Counted from the stretch's first letter, positions 49,784 to 58,452 are shown. The stretch: DNA of 64,000 nt from Streptomyces sp. NBC_00510 (GCA_036013505.1 CP107851.1:9162001-9226000); one strand, 5' to 3'. The notes: generated from the sequence alone by a model not told the origin. A program made the numbers and translations.

Positions 49784-50730
49784 CCGTCCCCGTCCTGGGC
49801 CCCGAGGAGATCGAGGCCGCCGCGCGGCCCGCGCTGGTGCTGGACGCGGTCCGTGCCGCGCTGATCGCCCACGCGGCCGGCCGCACCACCGTACCGCCGC
49901 CCACCCATCTGACGTTCCCCGCCGCGGACGGCGACTGCCACGTGAAGACGGGCTGGATCGACGGGTCCGACGACTTCACCGTGAAGATCGCCTCCGGCTC
50001 CTACCGCAACCCGGAGCACGGCGAACCCGTCAACCACGGCCTGGTCTGCGTCATCAGCGCCCACACCGGCCGGGTCCGCGCCGTCCTCGACGACGGCGGA
50101 CGCCTCACGGCCTGGCGCACGGCAGCCGCCGGAGCCCTCGCCGGCCACGCCCTGGCCCGCCCCGACGCCCGCAGCGTGGGGGTGTTCGGCACCGGCGAGC
50201 AGGCCCGGCTGCAGGTGCGGTGGCTGGCGATGCTGCGCCCCGTCGGCCGGGTCCTCGTCCACGGCCGCGACGCGCGCCGGACGGCCGCCCTCTGCGAGCA
50301 CCTGGCCGCACACGGGTTGAGCGCCGGCCCCGCCTCCGCCGCGGAGGCCGCGGGCGCCGACATCGTCGTCACCGCCACGCCCGCCACTTCCCCGGTGCTG
50401 GACGCCGACGCGGTCCGCCCCGGCGCGCACGTCACCGCCGTCGGCGCGGACATGCCGTACAAGAACGAGCTGCCGCCCGCGCTCTTCGCCCTCGCCGGCG
50501 TCATCGCCACGGACGACCACGAGCAGTGCCTCCACCACGGCGACCTCGCGCACGCCGTGCGCGCGGGTGCGGTCCCGCAGGACGCCGACGTCCCCCTCGG
50601 GGCCCTGCTCCGCACCCCTTCGGACCGCAGGGACCGCACGGAAGCCACCGTGACGATCGCCGACCTCACGGGCGTCGGGGCCCTCGACGCCGCCGTCGCC
50701 TCGGCGGTGGTCCGGGAACTCCTCGGCTGA
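49780..50730 (+). CDS. Ornithine cyclodeaminase / mu-crystallin family dehydrogenase
   Basis: 316 residues from ATG 49780 (ATGA overlap). Rossmann motif S-V-G-V-F-G-T-G-E-Q-A near residue 130; the substrate region G-D-C-H-V-K-T-G and D-D-G-G-R-L-T-A-W-R-T near 50 and 105. Family members include ornithine cyclodeaminase, alanine dehydrogenase, DauB and pyrroline-2-carboxylate reductases. With the aminotransferase it would reduce or oxidise the imino product. Last gene of the operon. Confidence 0.9.
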   Translation: MTVPVLGPEEIEAAARPALVLDAVRAALIAHAAGRTTVPPPTHLTFPAADGDCHVKTGWIDGSDDFTVKIASGSYRNPEHGEPVNHGLVCVISAHTGRVRAVLDDGGRLTAWRTAAAGALAGHALARPDARSVGVFGTGEQARLQVRWLAMLRPVGRVLVHGRDARRTAALCEHLAAHGLSAGPASAAEAAGADIVVTATPATSPVLDADAVRPGAHVTAVGADMPYKNELPPALFALAGVIATDDHEQCLHHGDLAHAVRAGAVPQDADVPLGALLRTPSDRRDRTEATVTIADLTGVGALDAAVASAVVRELLG

Positions 50731-50764
50731 CGTCCCGTCGGACGACCGCTTACCCGGGGTGGGG

Positions 50765-51616
50765 TCAGGCCGAGGCGCCGCGACGCGGGGCGACGAACAA
50801 GCTCTGCACGCTGCGGCCGATGGGGCCCTGTTCGTCGTGGAGCGAGGCCTCGGCCATGCCCACTCCGTACGGGTCGACGGTGGTGCGGGCATCGAGGCAG
50901 ACCCACTCGCCGGCGGGGTGGCGGTGGAGGTGGACGGTGAGGTCGGGGTTGACGAAGAGGTGCTCGGAGAAGTCCAGCACGTTGCTCACGCCGTTGCCGG
51001 AGTCCGCCGCGATCAGGACACGGTCCAGGGGAGCGGTCTTCTCGCCCGCGACGAGCGGGACGCGCATCCGCAGCCAGCAGGTGGCGGGGCCGCGGTCGAG
51101 GAAGGAACCGGCGGCGAAGCGGGTCTCCATGGCCGTGTGGTAGCCGGTGTCCCACGGCACGGGGAAGAACGGCTCGGGTCGGGCCTGCGCGGGTCCGGGG
51201 AACGGCGGGGGTTCCGGGGCGGCGTCGCCGGGATCCGTGGCGGGGCCCGCGGCGGGGACGGTGCCGGGCGCGGTGCGGATGCGCAGGGCCCGCGCCCGCA
51301 TGATCTCGGCGCCCCCGTCGGGCGACAGGGAGGCCTCGACCAGTTCCACGCTGCGCCCCTCGCGCAGCACACGGGTGGTCACGGTGAGCGGGACGAGCGG
51401 CACCGGGCTGTGGATCTCGAAGGTGATCCGGACCAGGCGCATGTCCTCGCGGGCGCCCGGACGCGTCTGCACCGCGCGGCCGAGCAGGGCCGCGGGCGGC
51501 CCGGCGTGCTGGCTCGCGGCGTCCCAGGGGCCGCGCGTGTACCCGGTCGGGACGAAGCGCTCGTCCGCCACCCGCTCGAAGAAGGCCTCGACATCACTGT
51601 GGTCCGGCATGCTCAC
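50765..51616 (-). CDS. Acyl-CoA thioesterase, TesB-like double hotdog
   Basis: 283 residues from GTG 51616 with GGGAG 9 nt upstream (an ATG at 51610 is less well spaced). Two hotdog halves: the first contains G-P-W-D-A-A-S-Q-H-A-G-P-P-A-A-L, the second D-S-G-N-G-V-S and H-L-F-V-N-P-D-L-T-V-H-L. The conserved D-S-G-N and C-terminal H-D-E-Q-G-P-I match TesB-family acyl-CoA thioesterases. It hydrolyses acyl-CoA to acid plus CoA. Convergent with the OCD gene. Confidence 0.85.
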   Translation of the reverse strand: MSMPDHSDVEAFFERVADERFVPTGYTRGPWDAASQHAGPPAALLGRAVQTRPGAREDMRLVRITFEIHSPVPLVPLTVTTRVLREGRSVELVEASLSPDGGAEIMRARALRIRTAPGTVPAAGPATDPGDAAPEPPPFPGPAQARPEPFFPVPWDTGYHTAMETRFAAGSFLDRGPATCWLRMRVPLVAGEKTAPLDRVLIAADSGNGVSNVLDFSEHLFVNPDLTVHLHRHPAGEWVCLDARTTVDPYGVGMAEASLHDEQGPIGRSVQSLFVAPRRGASA

Positions 51617-51713
51617 CGCTGCTCTCCCGCCCGCTGACGACGGGATAGAGGCTACTGGTGGGTAAGTCCGGTGTCACGGCACCGGTGGGAGGGGAGGCTT
51701 CGCGGGCGTCCCT

Positions 51714-52229
51714 TCAGGCGGCGGCCAGCGACAGTTCGAACCACGTCGTCTTGCCGGTCGCCGTCCGGTCGGAGCCCCAGGCGTCGCTGAGCAGGTCCAG
51801 GATCTCCATGCCGCGTCCGCCCTCCGCCTCGGTGTCCGCGACGCGCCGGACCGCGGCCCGGGAGCTGATGTCCTCGACCTCGCAGCGCAGGTGCCTCTCC
51901 GCGACGCGCAGGTTCATCCGCACCGGACCGCGCGCGTGCCGCAGGGCGTTGGTGACCAGTTCGCTGACCAGGAGTTCCGCCGTATCCGCGAGGTCGCCAA
52001 GGCCCCATGCATGCACCTGCGCCGTGGCCAGCCTGCGGGCGCGGCCCACCGAGGCCAGCTCGTGCTCCAGCGGCCAGGAGGCGTCCCGGGCGGAGGCGCG
52101 TCCGGCCGGAGCGTGCAGGGGGCGCACGGGCTCCAGGGTGCGTGACCACAGCCTGAGCTGCCGGGCGAGCCAGGACGCGGGGGTGCGCGTCCCGTCTGTG
52201 CCGATGGCCTGGGCGGCCATGGTGATCAT
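51714..52229 (-). CDS. RsbW-type HATPase (serine kinase/anti-sigma-like)
   Basis: 171 residues from ATG 52229; an ATG at 52220 is also possible, as neither is well spaced from the AAGGG. GHKL ATPase motifs: N-box E-L-L-V-S-E-L-V-T-N-A-L-R-H-A, G1 G-G-R-G-M-E-I-L-D and a final W-F-E-L. The size and lack of sensor domains fit single-domain anti-sigma kinases of Streptomyces. The divergent TetR gene shares its promoter and the 45-bp operator. Confidence 0.88.
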   Translation of the reverse strand: MITMAAQAIGTDGTRTPASWLARQLRLWSRTLEPVRPLHAPAGRASARDASWPLEHELASVGRARRLATAQVHAWGLGDLADTAELLVSELVTNALRHARGPVRMNLRVAERHLRCEVEDISSRAAVRRVADTEAEGGRGMEILDLLSDAWGSDRTATGKTTWFELSLAAA

Positions 52230-52271
52230 TCCCTTCCGCTGTCGGGAGTGCGAGGCGCGAGAGTCTTTCCT

Positions 52272-52316
52272 GTAGCACCCGCTACATCTATTAAATATAC
52301 ATGTAGCGGGTGCTAC
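52272..52316. promoter_or_regulatory. 45-bp double operator between RsbW-type and TetR genes
   Basis: GTAGCACCCGCTACAT (52272-52287) and its exact reverse complement (52301-52316) flank an A+T-rich 13-bp spacer. Each 16-bp arm is itself a GTAGC/GCTAC palindrome, so two dyads are present, as for TetR dimers on facing sites. The spacer (TTAAATATAC) may hold a -10 box. Confidence 0.8.
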
Positions 52317-52364
52317 GGTAAATAAGCTGGCAAAAGTGATCAATACGGACTTCGGGAGGGTGTC

Positions 52365-52991
52365 ATGCCGCGACGGGCCGATGCCGACAAGCGGCGGGAA
52401 CTCCTCGACCGTGTGCGGGAGTACGTGGTCGCGCACGGCCTGGCGGATCTGTCCCTGCGGCCGATGGCCAAGGCGCTGGGCACCAGCGACCGGATGCTCC
52501 TCTACTACTTCGGCAGCAAGGATCGCCTGGTCGCCGAGGCACTCGCCCTGGACGCGAGCCGGCCGATCCTGCGCTTCCGCGAGGTCCTCGCGGTGGCCGG
52601 CACGCCCCGGGACGCGGAGGGGATGCGACGCCTGGCGGAGGCGCTGTGGCGGGAGATCCGCAGCCCCGAGCGCCTTGCGCTGTTGCCCCTGTACTTCGAG
52701 TTGATGGCCGCCGCCATGCTGAGACCCGAGCGCCACGGCCCCCACATGTACGGACTGGTCACCGAGTGGACCGAGCTCCTCGCCCCTGTCTTCGAGGGCC
52801 TGGGCATGGCAGGGGAGCGTGCGCGCATCGAGGCATCCCTCCTGGTGGACGCCGTCTTCGGGCTCCTGCTCGCATTCCTCGCGGATGGTGAGGAGGAGCG
52901 TGTGGACCCCACGTTCCGCACGCTCCTCGACCGCCTCGAAGCCGGCTGGCGTGCCCCGGACCGCGCCCCGGGGGCCGCCGCCGTCCCGTGA
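52365..52991 (+). CDS. TetR family regulator
   Basis: 208 residues from ATG 52365 with GGGAGG 5 nt upstream. TetR helix-turn-helix (L-S-L-R-P-M-A-K-A-L-G-T-S-D-R-M-L-L-Y-Y-F-G-S-K-D-R-L). The C-terminal domain has many Leu and Met. The double operator 49-93 nt upstream points to autoregulation and control of the divergent RsbW-type gene. The 3' end is convergent with GlpD (14 bp apart). Confidence 0.93.
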   Translation: MPRRADADKRRELLDRVREYVVAHGLADLSLRPMAKALGTSDRMLLYYFGSKDRLVAEALALDASRPILRFREVLAVAGTPRDAEGMRRLAEALWREIRSPERLALLPLYFELMAAAMLRPERHGPHMYGLVTEWTELLAPVFEGLGMAGERARIEASLLVDAVFGLLLAFLADGEEERVDPTFRTLLDRLEAGWRAPDRAPGAAAVP

Positions 52992-53004
52992 CCCCGGGCC
53001 GGGT

Positions 53005-54594
53005 TCACGCCCCGGCCAGTGCCTCCTCCGCCGCCTTCAGGGCCGTCTCACGGTCGGCCGGTACGAGGCCCACGCGGGTGCGCCGGTCGAGGAGGTCGCC
53101 GGTGTCGAGCGCCCCCTCGTGGCGCACGGCCCACACCAGCTCCGCGCGCGTGACGGGGTGACCGGGCACGACCGGCTCCCGCAGGGCGGGATCGGCGGCC
53201 CCGAGGGCGTGCACGGCGGGGGCCTCGGTGCCGTAGCGCTGCACCAGGCGGCGCGGGGCCCGCAGACCGGTGAGCACGTGCGGCGCCGCGGCGCCCACGA
53301 GCGGCAGCGACGTGGTGCGGCAGGGAGCGGCGCCGAGCCCGCGGGCCGTGACGGCCGCGTCGACGGCGTCCTGGGCCATGCGGCGGTAGGTCGTGAGCTT
53401 GCCGCCGACGACGGTCACCACGCCCTCGGCGGAGGTGAGCACCGCGTGCTTGCGCGAGATGTCGGCGGTACGGCCCGAGCCGTCGGCGGAGGTGTCGAGC
53501 AGCGGGCGCAGCCCGGCGAACGCCCCCACCACGTCGTCGCGGTGGACGGGGACGTCGAGCGCCGTGCCGAGCACGTCGAGCAGGAAGCCGATGTCCGTCT
53601 CGGGCACCTCCGGCACGTCGGGGACGGCTCCGTCGACCGGCTCGTCGGTGAGTCCCACGTACACCCGGCCGTCGCCCTGCGGCAGGACGAGCACGAACCG
53701 GTTGGACTCCCCGGGGATCGGTATGTGCAGGCCCGCGGGCAGGCCGCCGAGGCCCTCCGAGCGCAGGACCAGGTGCGTGCCCCGGGACGGACGCAGCCGT
53801 ACGCCGTCGACCAGGCCGCCCGCCCACACGCCGGAGGCGTTGACCACCGCGCGGGCCCGGACCGTGTGCTCCTCGCCGGTCAGCTCGTCGCGTACGACGG
53901 CGCCCGAGCCGCTGAGCGAGACCGCGCGCACCCGTGTCAGGATCCGCGCCCCGTGCACCGCGGCGGTCCGGGCGATCGCGGTCACCAGGCGGGCGTCGTC
54001 CGCGAGTTGGCCGTCCCAGGACAGCAGGCCGCCGCGCAGCCCCGCGGTGCGCAGGGCGGGGGCGAGGTGCCGGGTCTCCACCGCGGACAGCCGGCGCGGC
54101 GCCGGGAGCGTGGCCCGCGCCGTCCGCGCCGACAGGCGCAGCGCGTCGCCGGCCCGGAAACCGGACCAGGCCAGTGCGGCCTGCCCGCGCGAGACCAGCG
54201 GGGTCAGCGGCAGCACGAAGGGCTGGGCGCGGACGAGGTGGGGGGCGGTGCGCTCCATCAGCACGCCGCGCTCCACCGCGCTCTCGTACGCGACGTCCAA
54301 CTGGCCGGAAGCCAGGTAGCGCAGGCCGCCGTGGATCAGCTTGGAGCTCCACCGGGAGGTGCCGAAGGCCAGGTCGTGGGCGTCGATCGCGGCGACCGAC
54401 AGCCCGCGGGACGCCGCGTCGAGGGCCGCGCCCGCGCCGGTGGCGCCGAGGCCGACGACCAGGACGTCCACCTGCTCGCCGGCGGCCAGTTCCGCCAGCT
54501 CGCGGGCGCGCCGCGCGGCGCTGAGCGAGGATACGGGGGAGGGGGCCGGGCTGCTCACGGGACTCATGGGGCTCATGGGGCTCATGGGGCTCAT
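53005..54594 (-). CDS. glpD: Glycerol-3-phosphate dehydrogenase/oxidase (GlpD-like)
   Basis: 529 residues if started at ATG 54594, which overlaps the TetR stop; four equivalent in-frame ATGs (54594, 54585, 54576, 54567) lie in a 9-bp repeat. The FAD-binding motif G-L-G-A-T-G-A-G and the GlpD-specific S-S-K-L-I-H-G-G-L-R-Y-L follow. The C-terminal ~100 residues fit DAO_C. It oxidises glycerol-3-phosphate to DHAP, feeding the electron chain. DHAP is also the backbone of the alkyl-DHAP synthase-like gene across the TetR operator, so a joint lipid role is likely. Confidence 0.92.
   Translation of the reverse strand: MSPMSPMSPMSPVSSPAPSPVSSLSAARRARELAELAAGEQVDVLVVGLGATGAGAALDAASRGLSVAAIDAHDLAFGTSRWSSKLIHGGLRYLASGQLDVAYESAVERGVLMERTAPHLVRAQPFVLPLTPLVSRGQAALAWSGFRAGDALRLSARTARATLPAPRRLSAVETRHLAPALRTAGLRGGLLSWDGQLADDARLVTAIARTAAVHGARILTRVRAVSLSGSGAVVRDELTGEEHTVRARAVVNASGVWAGGLVDGVRLRPSRGTHLVLRSEGLGGLPAGLHIPIPGESNRFVLVLPQGDGRVYVGLTDEPVDGAVPDVPEVPETDIGFLLDVLGTALDVPVHRDDVVGAFAGLRPLLDTSADGSGRTADISRKHAVLTSAEGVVTVVGGKLTTYRRMAQDAVDAAVTARGLGAAPCRTTSLPLVGAAAPHVLTGLRAPRRLVQRYGTEAPAVHALGAADPALREPVVPGHPVTRAELVWAVRHEGALDTGDLLDRRTRVGLVPADRETALKAAEEALAGA
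54559..54594 (-). repeat. Four tandem 9-bp repeats each carrying a start codon
   Basis: ATGAGCCCC x3 plus ATGAGTCCC at the 5' end of glpD. Each copy encodes Met-Ser-Pro, so the N-terminus is M-S-P-M-S-P-M-S-P-M-S-P. The first ATG is inside the upstream TGA overlap. Confidence 0.9.
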
Positions 54595-55190
54595 GGGGCG
54601 AGGGTCCTCTCCAGGATGTCCCGCAGCTCCCCGAGGAAGGCCGCGGAGGTCAGGTCGGGGTCGTCCTCGTCGGTCATGGTGCGCAACGAGAGCGTGAACG
54701 ACTGGACGACCAGCAGCACGGAACGGGCCTGCCGGGTGACGTGGCCGGCGCGGACCGAGCCGTCGGCGTGGCCCTCCTCCAGGGCGGCGGCGATCCGTTC
54801 CAGCAGTGCGTCCTGGCTGGCGCCGCGGCGGTCCAGCACATAGGGGAGGAGCAGTTCGGGGTCGACGTCGAGGATCTTGACGAACAGCGGGTGGCGGCGG
54901 AAGGCACGCACTCCCGCCACCAGCCCCTCGACCATGTACGTCCGGATGCTGGTGCCCTCGTGCCGCTCGGGCATCGCGTCCACCGCGACCGAGACCCACT
55001 CACGGGTCATCAGGTCGCCGACGAGCGTGCGCACGTCGGGCCACCGCCGGTAGAGCGTCATGCGGGACACGCCGGCCCGGCGGGCCACGTCGGTCAGGGT
55101 CGTGCGGCGGACGCCGACGGCCAGGACGCAGTCGCGGACCGCGTCGAGCACCGGATCGCTGTCCGAGGTGTTGTGACGAATAGGCGCCAT
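54591..55190 (-). CDS. TetR family regulator of the glycerolipid module
   Basis: 199 residues from ATG 55190. Helix-turn-helix L-T-D-V-A-R-R-A-G-V-S-R-M-T-L-Y-R-R-W-P-D-V-R-T-L. It is translationally coupled to GlpD (ATGA). A GTCACA-G-TGTAAC operator (55193-55205) stands directly before its start and in front of the divergent flavoenzyme, so it likely represses both directions. The ligand could be a fatty acyl-CoA or lipid intermediate (inference from the neighbours). Confidence 0.92.
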   Translation of the reverse strand: MAPIRHNTSDSDPVLDAVRDCVLAVGVRRTTLTDVARRAGVSRMTLYRRWPDVRTLVGDLMTREWVSVAVDAMPERHEGTSIRTYMVEGLVAGVRAFRRHPLFVKILDVDPELLLPYVLDRRGASQDALLERIAAALEEGHADGSVRAGHVTRQARSVLLVVQSFTLSLRTMTDEDDPDLTSAAFLGELRDILERTLAP

Positions 55191-55192
55191 GT

Positions 55193-55205
55193 GTCACAGT
55201 GTAAC
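55193..55205. promoter_or_regulatory. Imperfect palindrome at the TetR/AGPS-like divergent promoter
   Basis: GTCACA-G-TGTAAC, one mismatch, 3 nt upstream of the TetR start and 59 nt before the GTG at 55264. Confidence 0.45.
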
Positions 55206-55263
55206 GCCCTGTGGGGGGACGCAGGAGACGGCACCCCCAGAAACGACCGGTGAGGACGAGCCC

Positions 55264-56856
55264 GTGGACATGTTGTGGAGCGGCTGGGGCGACCCGGCCA
55301 AAGCGGCCCCGCTGCCCGACACCGTGATCGGCCTGCTGCGCGATCTGCTGGGCGTCAAACCCCGCGGCGCGGAACCCGCCGCCCTGCAGGACATCGCCGT
55401 ACCCGGGTCCCCCCTCACCGACGAGGCCCGGCAGGACCTCGCCGACTGCGTGGGCGACCCGGTCCACGTGCGCACGGACGCCGAGACCCGGATCCGCCAC
55501 ACGCGCGGCAAGTCCACCCCCGACCTGCTGCGCATCCGCGGCGGCGACGTCGACGACACCCCGGCGGCCGTCGTGCTGCCCGCCGGCCACGACGAGGTCC
55601 TGGCCGTCCTCGCCGTCTGCGCCGAACACGGCCTCGCCGTCGTCCCCTTCGGCGGCGGCACCTCCGTCGTCGGAGGCCTCGCCCCGCAGGGGCGGCGCCC
55701 CTTCGTCGCCCTGGACCTGCGCCGCATGAACCGTCTGCTGTCGCTGGACCCCGTCTCGCGGACCGCGATCCTGCAGCCGGGGCTGCGCGCCCCCGAGGCC
55801 GAGGCGCTCCTGGCCGAACAGGGCTTCACCCTGGGCCACTTCCCACAGTCCTACGAGTGGGCCACCATCGGCGGATTCGCCGCCGCCCGCTCCAGCGGCC
55901 AGGCCTCCGCGGGCTACGGCCGCTTCGACGAGATGGTGCTGGGTCTGACCGTCGCCACCCCGCAGGGCACCCTCGACGCCGGCCGGGCCCCCCGCTCCGC
56001 GGCCGGCCCCGACCTGCGCCAGCTGATCCTCGGCTCCGAGGGCGCGCTGGGCGTCATCACCTCCGTGACGGTGCGGATCCGCCCGCTTCCCCAGGTCAAG
56101 GTCTACGAGGGCTGGCGCTTCGCCTCCTTCGCCGAGGGCGCCGCGGCCCTGCGCCGGCTCGCCCAGGACGGCCCCCGCCCCACGGTGCTGCGGCTGTCCG
56201 ACGAGACCGAGACGATGGTCGGCCTCGCCCAGCCCGACGCGATCGGCTCGGACGGGGCCGCGTCCGCGGGCTGCACGGCGATCGCCGGTTACGAGGGCAC
56301 AGCGGAGGACACCGCCCTGCGCCGGGAGCAGGCCGCGGCCGTACTGCGCGAGTGCGGCGGCGCGTACCTGGGCGAGGAGCCCGGCGAGCGCTGGGCCCAC
56401 GGCCGGTACTCCGCCCCCTACCTGCGGGACTCGCTGCTCGACGCGGGCGCCTTCGCCGAGACCCTGGAGACCGCCACCTTCTGGTCCCGGATCCCCGAGC
56501 TGTACGAATCCGTGCGCGAGGCGCTCACCGCGACGCTGGCCGCGGCCGGCACCCCGCCGCTGGTGATGTGCCACATCTCCCACGTCTACGAGAACGGCGC
56601 CTCGCTCTACTTCACCGTCGTCTCGGCGCAGGGCGAGGACCCCGTGGCGCACTGGACCCCCGCCAAGGAGGCCGCCAACGAGGCCGTCCTCGCCGCGGGC
56701 GGCACCATCACCCACCACCACGGCGTGGGCACCGACCACCGCGACTGGTACGTCCGCGAAGCGGGTCCGCTCGGCATCGAGGCCCTGCGCGCCGTCAAGG
56801 ACGCGCTCGACCCCGACGGGCTCCTCAACCCCGGCATCCTGCTGCCCACCCGCTGA
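55264..56856 (+). CDS. Alkyl-DHAP-synthase-like FAD-binding oxidase
   Basis: 530 residues from GTG 55264 with GAGGA 7 nt upstream. FAD-binding PCMH domain with P-F-G-G-G-T-S-V-V-G-G near residue 140 and T-I-G-G-F-A-A-A-R-S-S-G-Q near 205. The C-terminal cap has H-H-H (T-I-T-H-H-H-G-V-G), D-W-Y and P-D-G-L-L-N-P-G, the signature of alkylglycerone-phosphate synthase/VAO enzymes. AGPS replaces the acyl chain of acyl-DHAP by an alkyl chain, giving ether lipids. The following gene is a lipid kinase and GlpD (DHAP source) is divergent. Ether-lipid synthesis is inferred; a D-lactate or glycolate oxidase is the alternative. Confidence 0.85.
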   Translation: MDMLWSGWGDPAKAAPLPDTVIGLLRDLLGVKPRGAEPAALQDIAVPGSPLTDEARQDLADCVGDPVHVRTDAETRIRHTRGKSTPDLLRIRGGDVDDTPAAVVLPAGHDEVLAVLAVCAEHGLAVVPFGGGTSVVGGLAPQGRRPFVALDLRRMNRLLSLDPVSRTAILQPGLRAPEAEALLAEQGFTLGHFPQSYEWATIGGFAAARSSGQASAGYGRFDEMVLGLTVATPQGTLDAGRAPRSAAGPDLRQLILGSEGALGVITSVTVRIRPLPQVKVYEGWRFASFAEGAAALRRLAQDGPRPTVLRLSDETETMVGLAQPDAIGSDGAASAGCTAIAGYEGTAEDTALRREQAAAVLRECGGAYLGEEPGERWAHGRYSAPYLRDSLLDAGAFAETLETATFWSRIPELYESVREALTATLAAAGTPPLVMCHISHVYENGASLYFTVVSAQGEDPVAHWTPAKEAANEAVLAAGGTITHHHGVGTDHRDWYVREAGPLGIEALRAVKDALDPDGLLNPGILLPTR

Positions 56857-56885
56857 CCCCGCCCGCCGCCCCCGGAGGCACACCC

Positions 56886-57767
56886 ATGCGACAGTTCACG
56901 GCCGTCGTCAACCCCACCGCCGGGGGCTCCACCGGGGCGGCAGCCCTCCTCCCGCTGGCGAAACTGCTGCGGGAGGCGGGCGCGGAGCTGGAGACCGCGT
57001 ACAGCGACAGCCTCCGGCACGCCCAGGACCTGGCGCGCCGGGCCGGCGAGCGCGGCCGCGTCGTCCTCGCCGTCGGCGGCGACGGCATCGTGGGCGGCAT
57101 CGGCGGCGCCCTCAGCGGGACCGGCACCGTCCTCGGCCTCGTCCCCGCAGGCCGGGGCAACGACTTCGCGCGCGCCCTCGGCCTGCCCTCCGGGCCCGCC
57201 GAACTCGCCCGGATCCTGCTCCGCGACGAGCCGCGCGCCGTCGACACCATCGAGGTCGAGTCGGCCGTCCACGACCGGACCGTCGTCCTCGGCAGCGTCT
57301 ACGCAGGCGTCGACGCGGTCGCCAACCACCACGCCAACACCGCCCGGCTGCTGCGCGGTCCGGCCTCCTACTACGCCGGCGGGCTGCGCGCGGTGGCCGG
57401 CTGGCGCGCCGCCGCCTACCGCGTCACCGTCGACGGCGTCGTCCACGAACGCCGCGGCTACACCGTCGTCGCCGCCAACTCCGGTTACTACGGCTCCGGC
57501 CGGGCCATCGCGCCCGGTGCCCGGGTCGACGACGGGCTGCTCGACGTCGTCATGATCCACGACGCGCCGCGCCGGCTCTTCTTCACGCTGATGAACGAGC
57601 TCAAGACCGGTGCGCACGTCGAGCGCCCCGAGGTCGAGATCGTGCGCGGCAAGGAGATCCGCATCGAGGCCGACCGCGCGGTCCCGTACGGCGCGGACGG
57701 CGAGGTGGAGGCCGCCCTCCCGGTCACCGCGCGGATCCGCCCGGGAGCACTCCGGGTGCTGTGCTGA
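56886..57767 (+). CDS. Diacylglycerol/lipid kinase (DgkB/YegS family)
   Basis: 293 residues from ATG 56886 with GGAGG 8 nt upstream. ATP site V-N-P-T-A-G-G, G-G-D-G-I-V-G near residue 63 and P-A-G-R-G-N-D-F-A-R; the C-terminal sheet ends with Y-G-A-D-G-E. It phosphorylates diacylglycerol or a related lipid alcohol. It starts 29 nt after the AGPS-like gene and is part of that operon; an ether-lipid diradylglycerol could be its substrate. Confidence 0.92.
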   Translation: MRQFTAVVNPTAGGSTGAAALLPLAKLLREAGAELETAYSDSLRHAQDLARRAGERGRVVLAVGGDGIVGGIGGALSGTGTVLGLVPAGRGNDFARALGLPSGPAELARILLRDEPRAVDTIEVESAVHDRTVVLGSVYAGVDAVANHHANTARLLRGPASYYAGGLRAVAGWRAAAYRVTVDGVVHERRGYTVVAANSGYYGSGRAIAPGARVDDGLLDVVMIHDAPRRLFFTLMNELKTGAHVERPEVEIVRGKEIRIEADRAVPYGADGEVEAALPVTARIRPGALRVLC

Positions 57768-57780
57768 TCCCCGCCGTGGG

Positions 57781-57786
57781 TAGGCT
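57781..57786 (+). promoter_or_regulatory. TAGGCT -10 element of the methyltransferase gene
   Basis: TAGGCT ends 6 nt before the GTG at 57793, the typical spacing of a leaderless Streptomyces promoter; no ribosome site is visible. Confidence 0.5.
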
Positions 57787-57792
57787 CGCCCG

Positions 57793-58452
57793 GTGCCCGA
57801 AGACGCCTACCTCGCCGCGGTCCGGGAGTCGTACGACACCGTCGCCGCCGACTACGCCGCACAGGTCAGCACCCCGGACGGACTCGACCCGCTCTCCCGC
57901 GCCATGCTGGCCGCCTTCGCCGAGACCGTGCGCACGGCCGGCCGGGGCCCACTGGCGGACCTGGGATGCGGCCCCGGGTACGTGACGGCGCACCTCGCCG
58001 GACAGGGGGTGCCCGCGTACGGGGTCGACCTGTCGCCACGCATGGTCGAGCTGGCCCGGCGGGCCCACCCGCACCTGCGCTTCACCGTGGGGTCCATGAC
58101 CGCGCTCGACATCGGCGACGGCGAACTGGGCGGCGTCCTCGCGTACTACTCCACCCACCACACGCCGCCCGAACTGCTGCCCGTCGTCTTCGCCGAGTTC
58201 CGCCGCGTCCTGGCACCCGGTGGCCACCTGATGCTCGCCGGCTGGGTGGGCGAGGACGAGCACCTGCGCCCGGAGCACGCGTACGGCGGCCACCCGGTCT
58301 CGTACGGGCTCCACATGCTGCCCGCCCCGCGGATCGCCGCTCTGATCGAGGAGGCCGGTCTCACCGTCACGGCACGCCTGGTGCAGGAGCCCGGCGCGGG
58401 CGCGAAGCGCGCCGTCGCCACGTTCCTCGCGGAGAAACCCGAACGCCCCTGA
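57793..58452 (+). CDS. SAM-dependent methyltransferase (class I)
   Basis: 219 residues from GTG 57793, probably leaderless. SAM motif I is L-A-D-L-G-C-G-P-G-Y near residue 55, then D-L-S-P-R-M near 79 and V-L-A-P-G-G-H near 140. No transmembrane segment. It probably methylates a small molecule; the substrate is not evident. It lies 25 nt after the lipid kinase and may belong to its transcript or use its own -10 (57781). Confidence 0.88.
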   Translation: MPEDAYLAAVRESYDTVAADYAAQVSTPDGLDPLSRAMLAAFAETVRTAGRGPLADLGCGPGYVTAHLAGQGVPAYGVDLSPRMVELARRAHPHLRFTVGSMTALDIGDGELGGVLAYYSTHHTPPELLPVVFAEFRRVLAPGGHLMLAGWVGEDEHLRPEHAYGGHPVSYGLHMLPAPRIAALIEEAGLTVTARLVQEPGAGAKRAVATFLAEKPERP

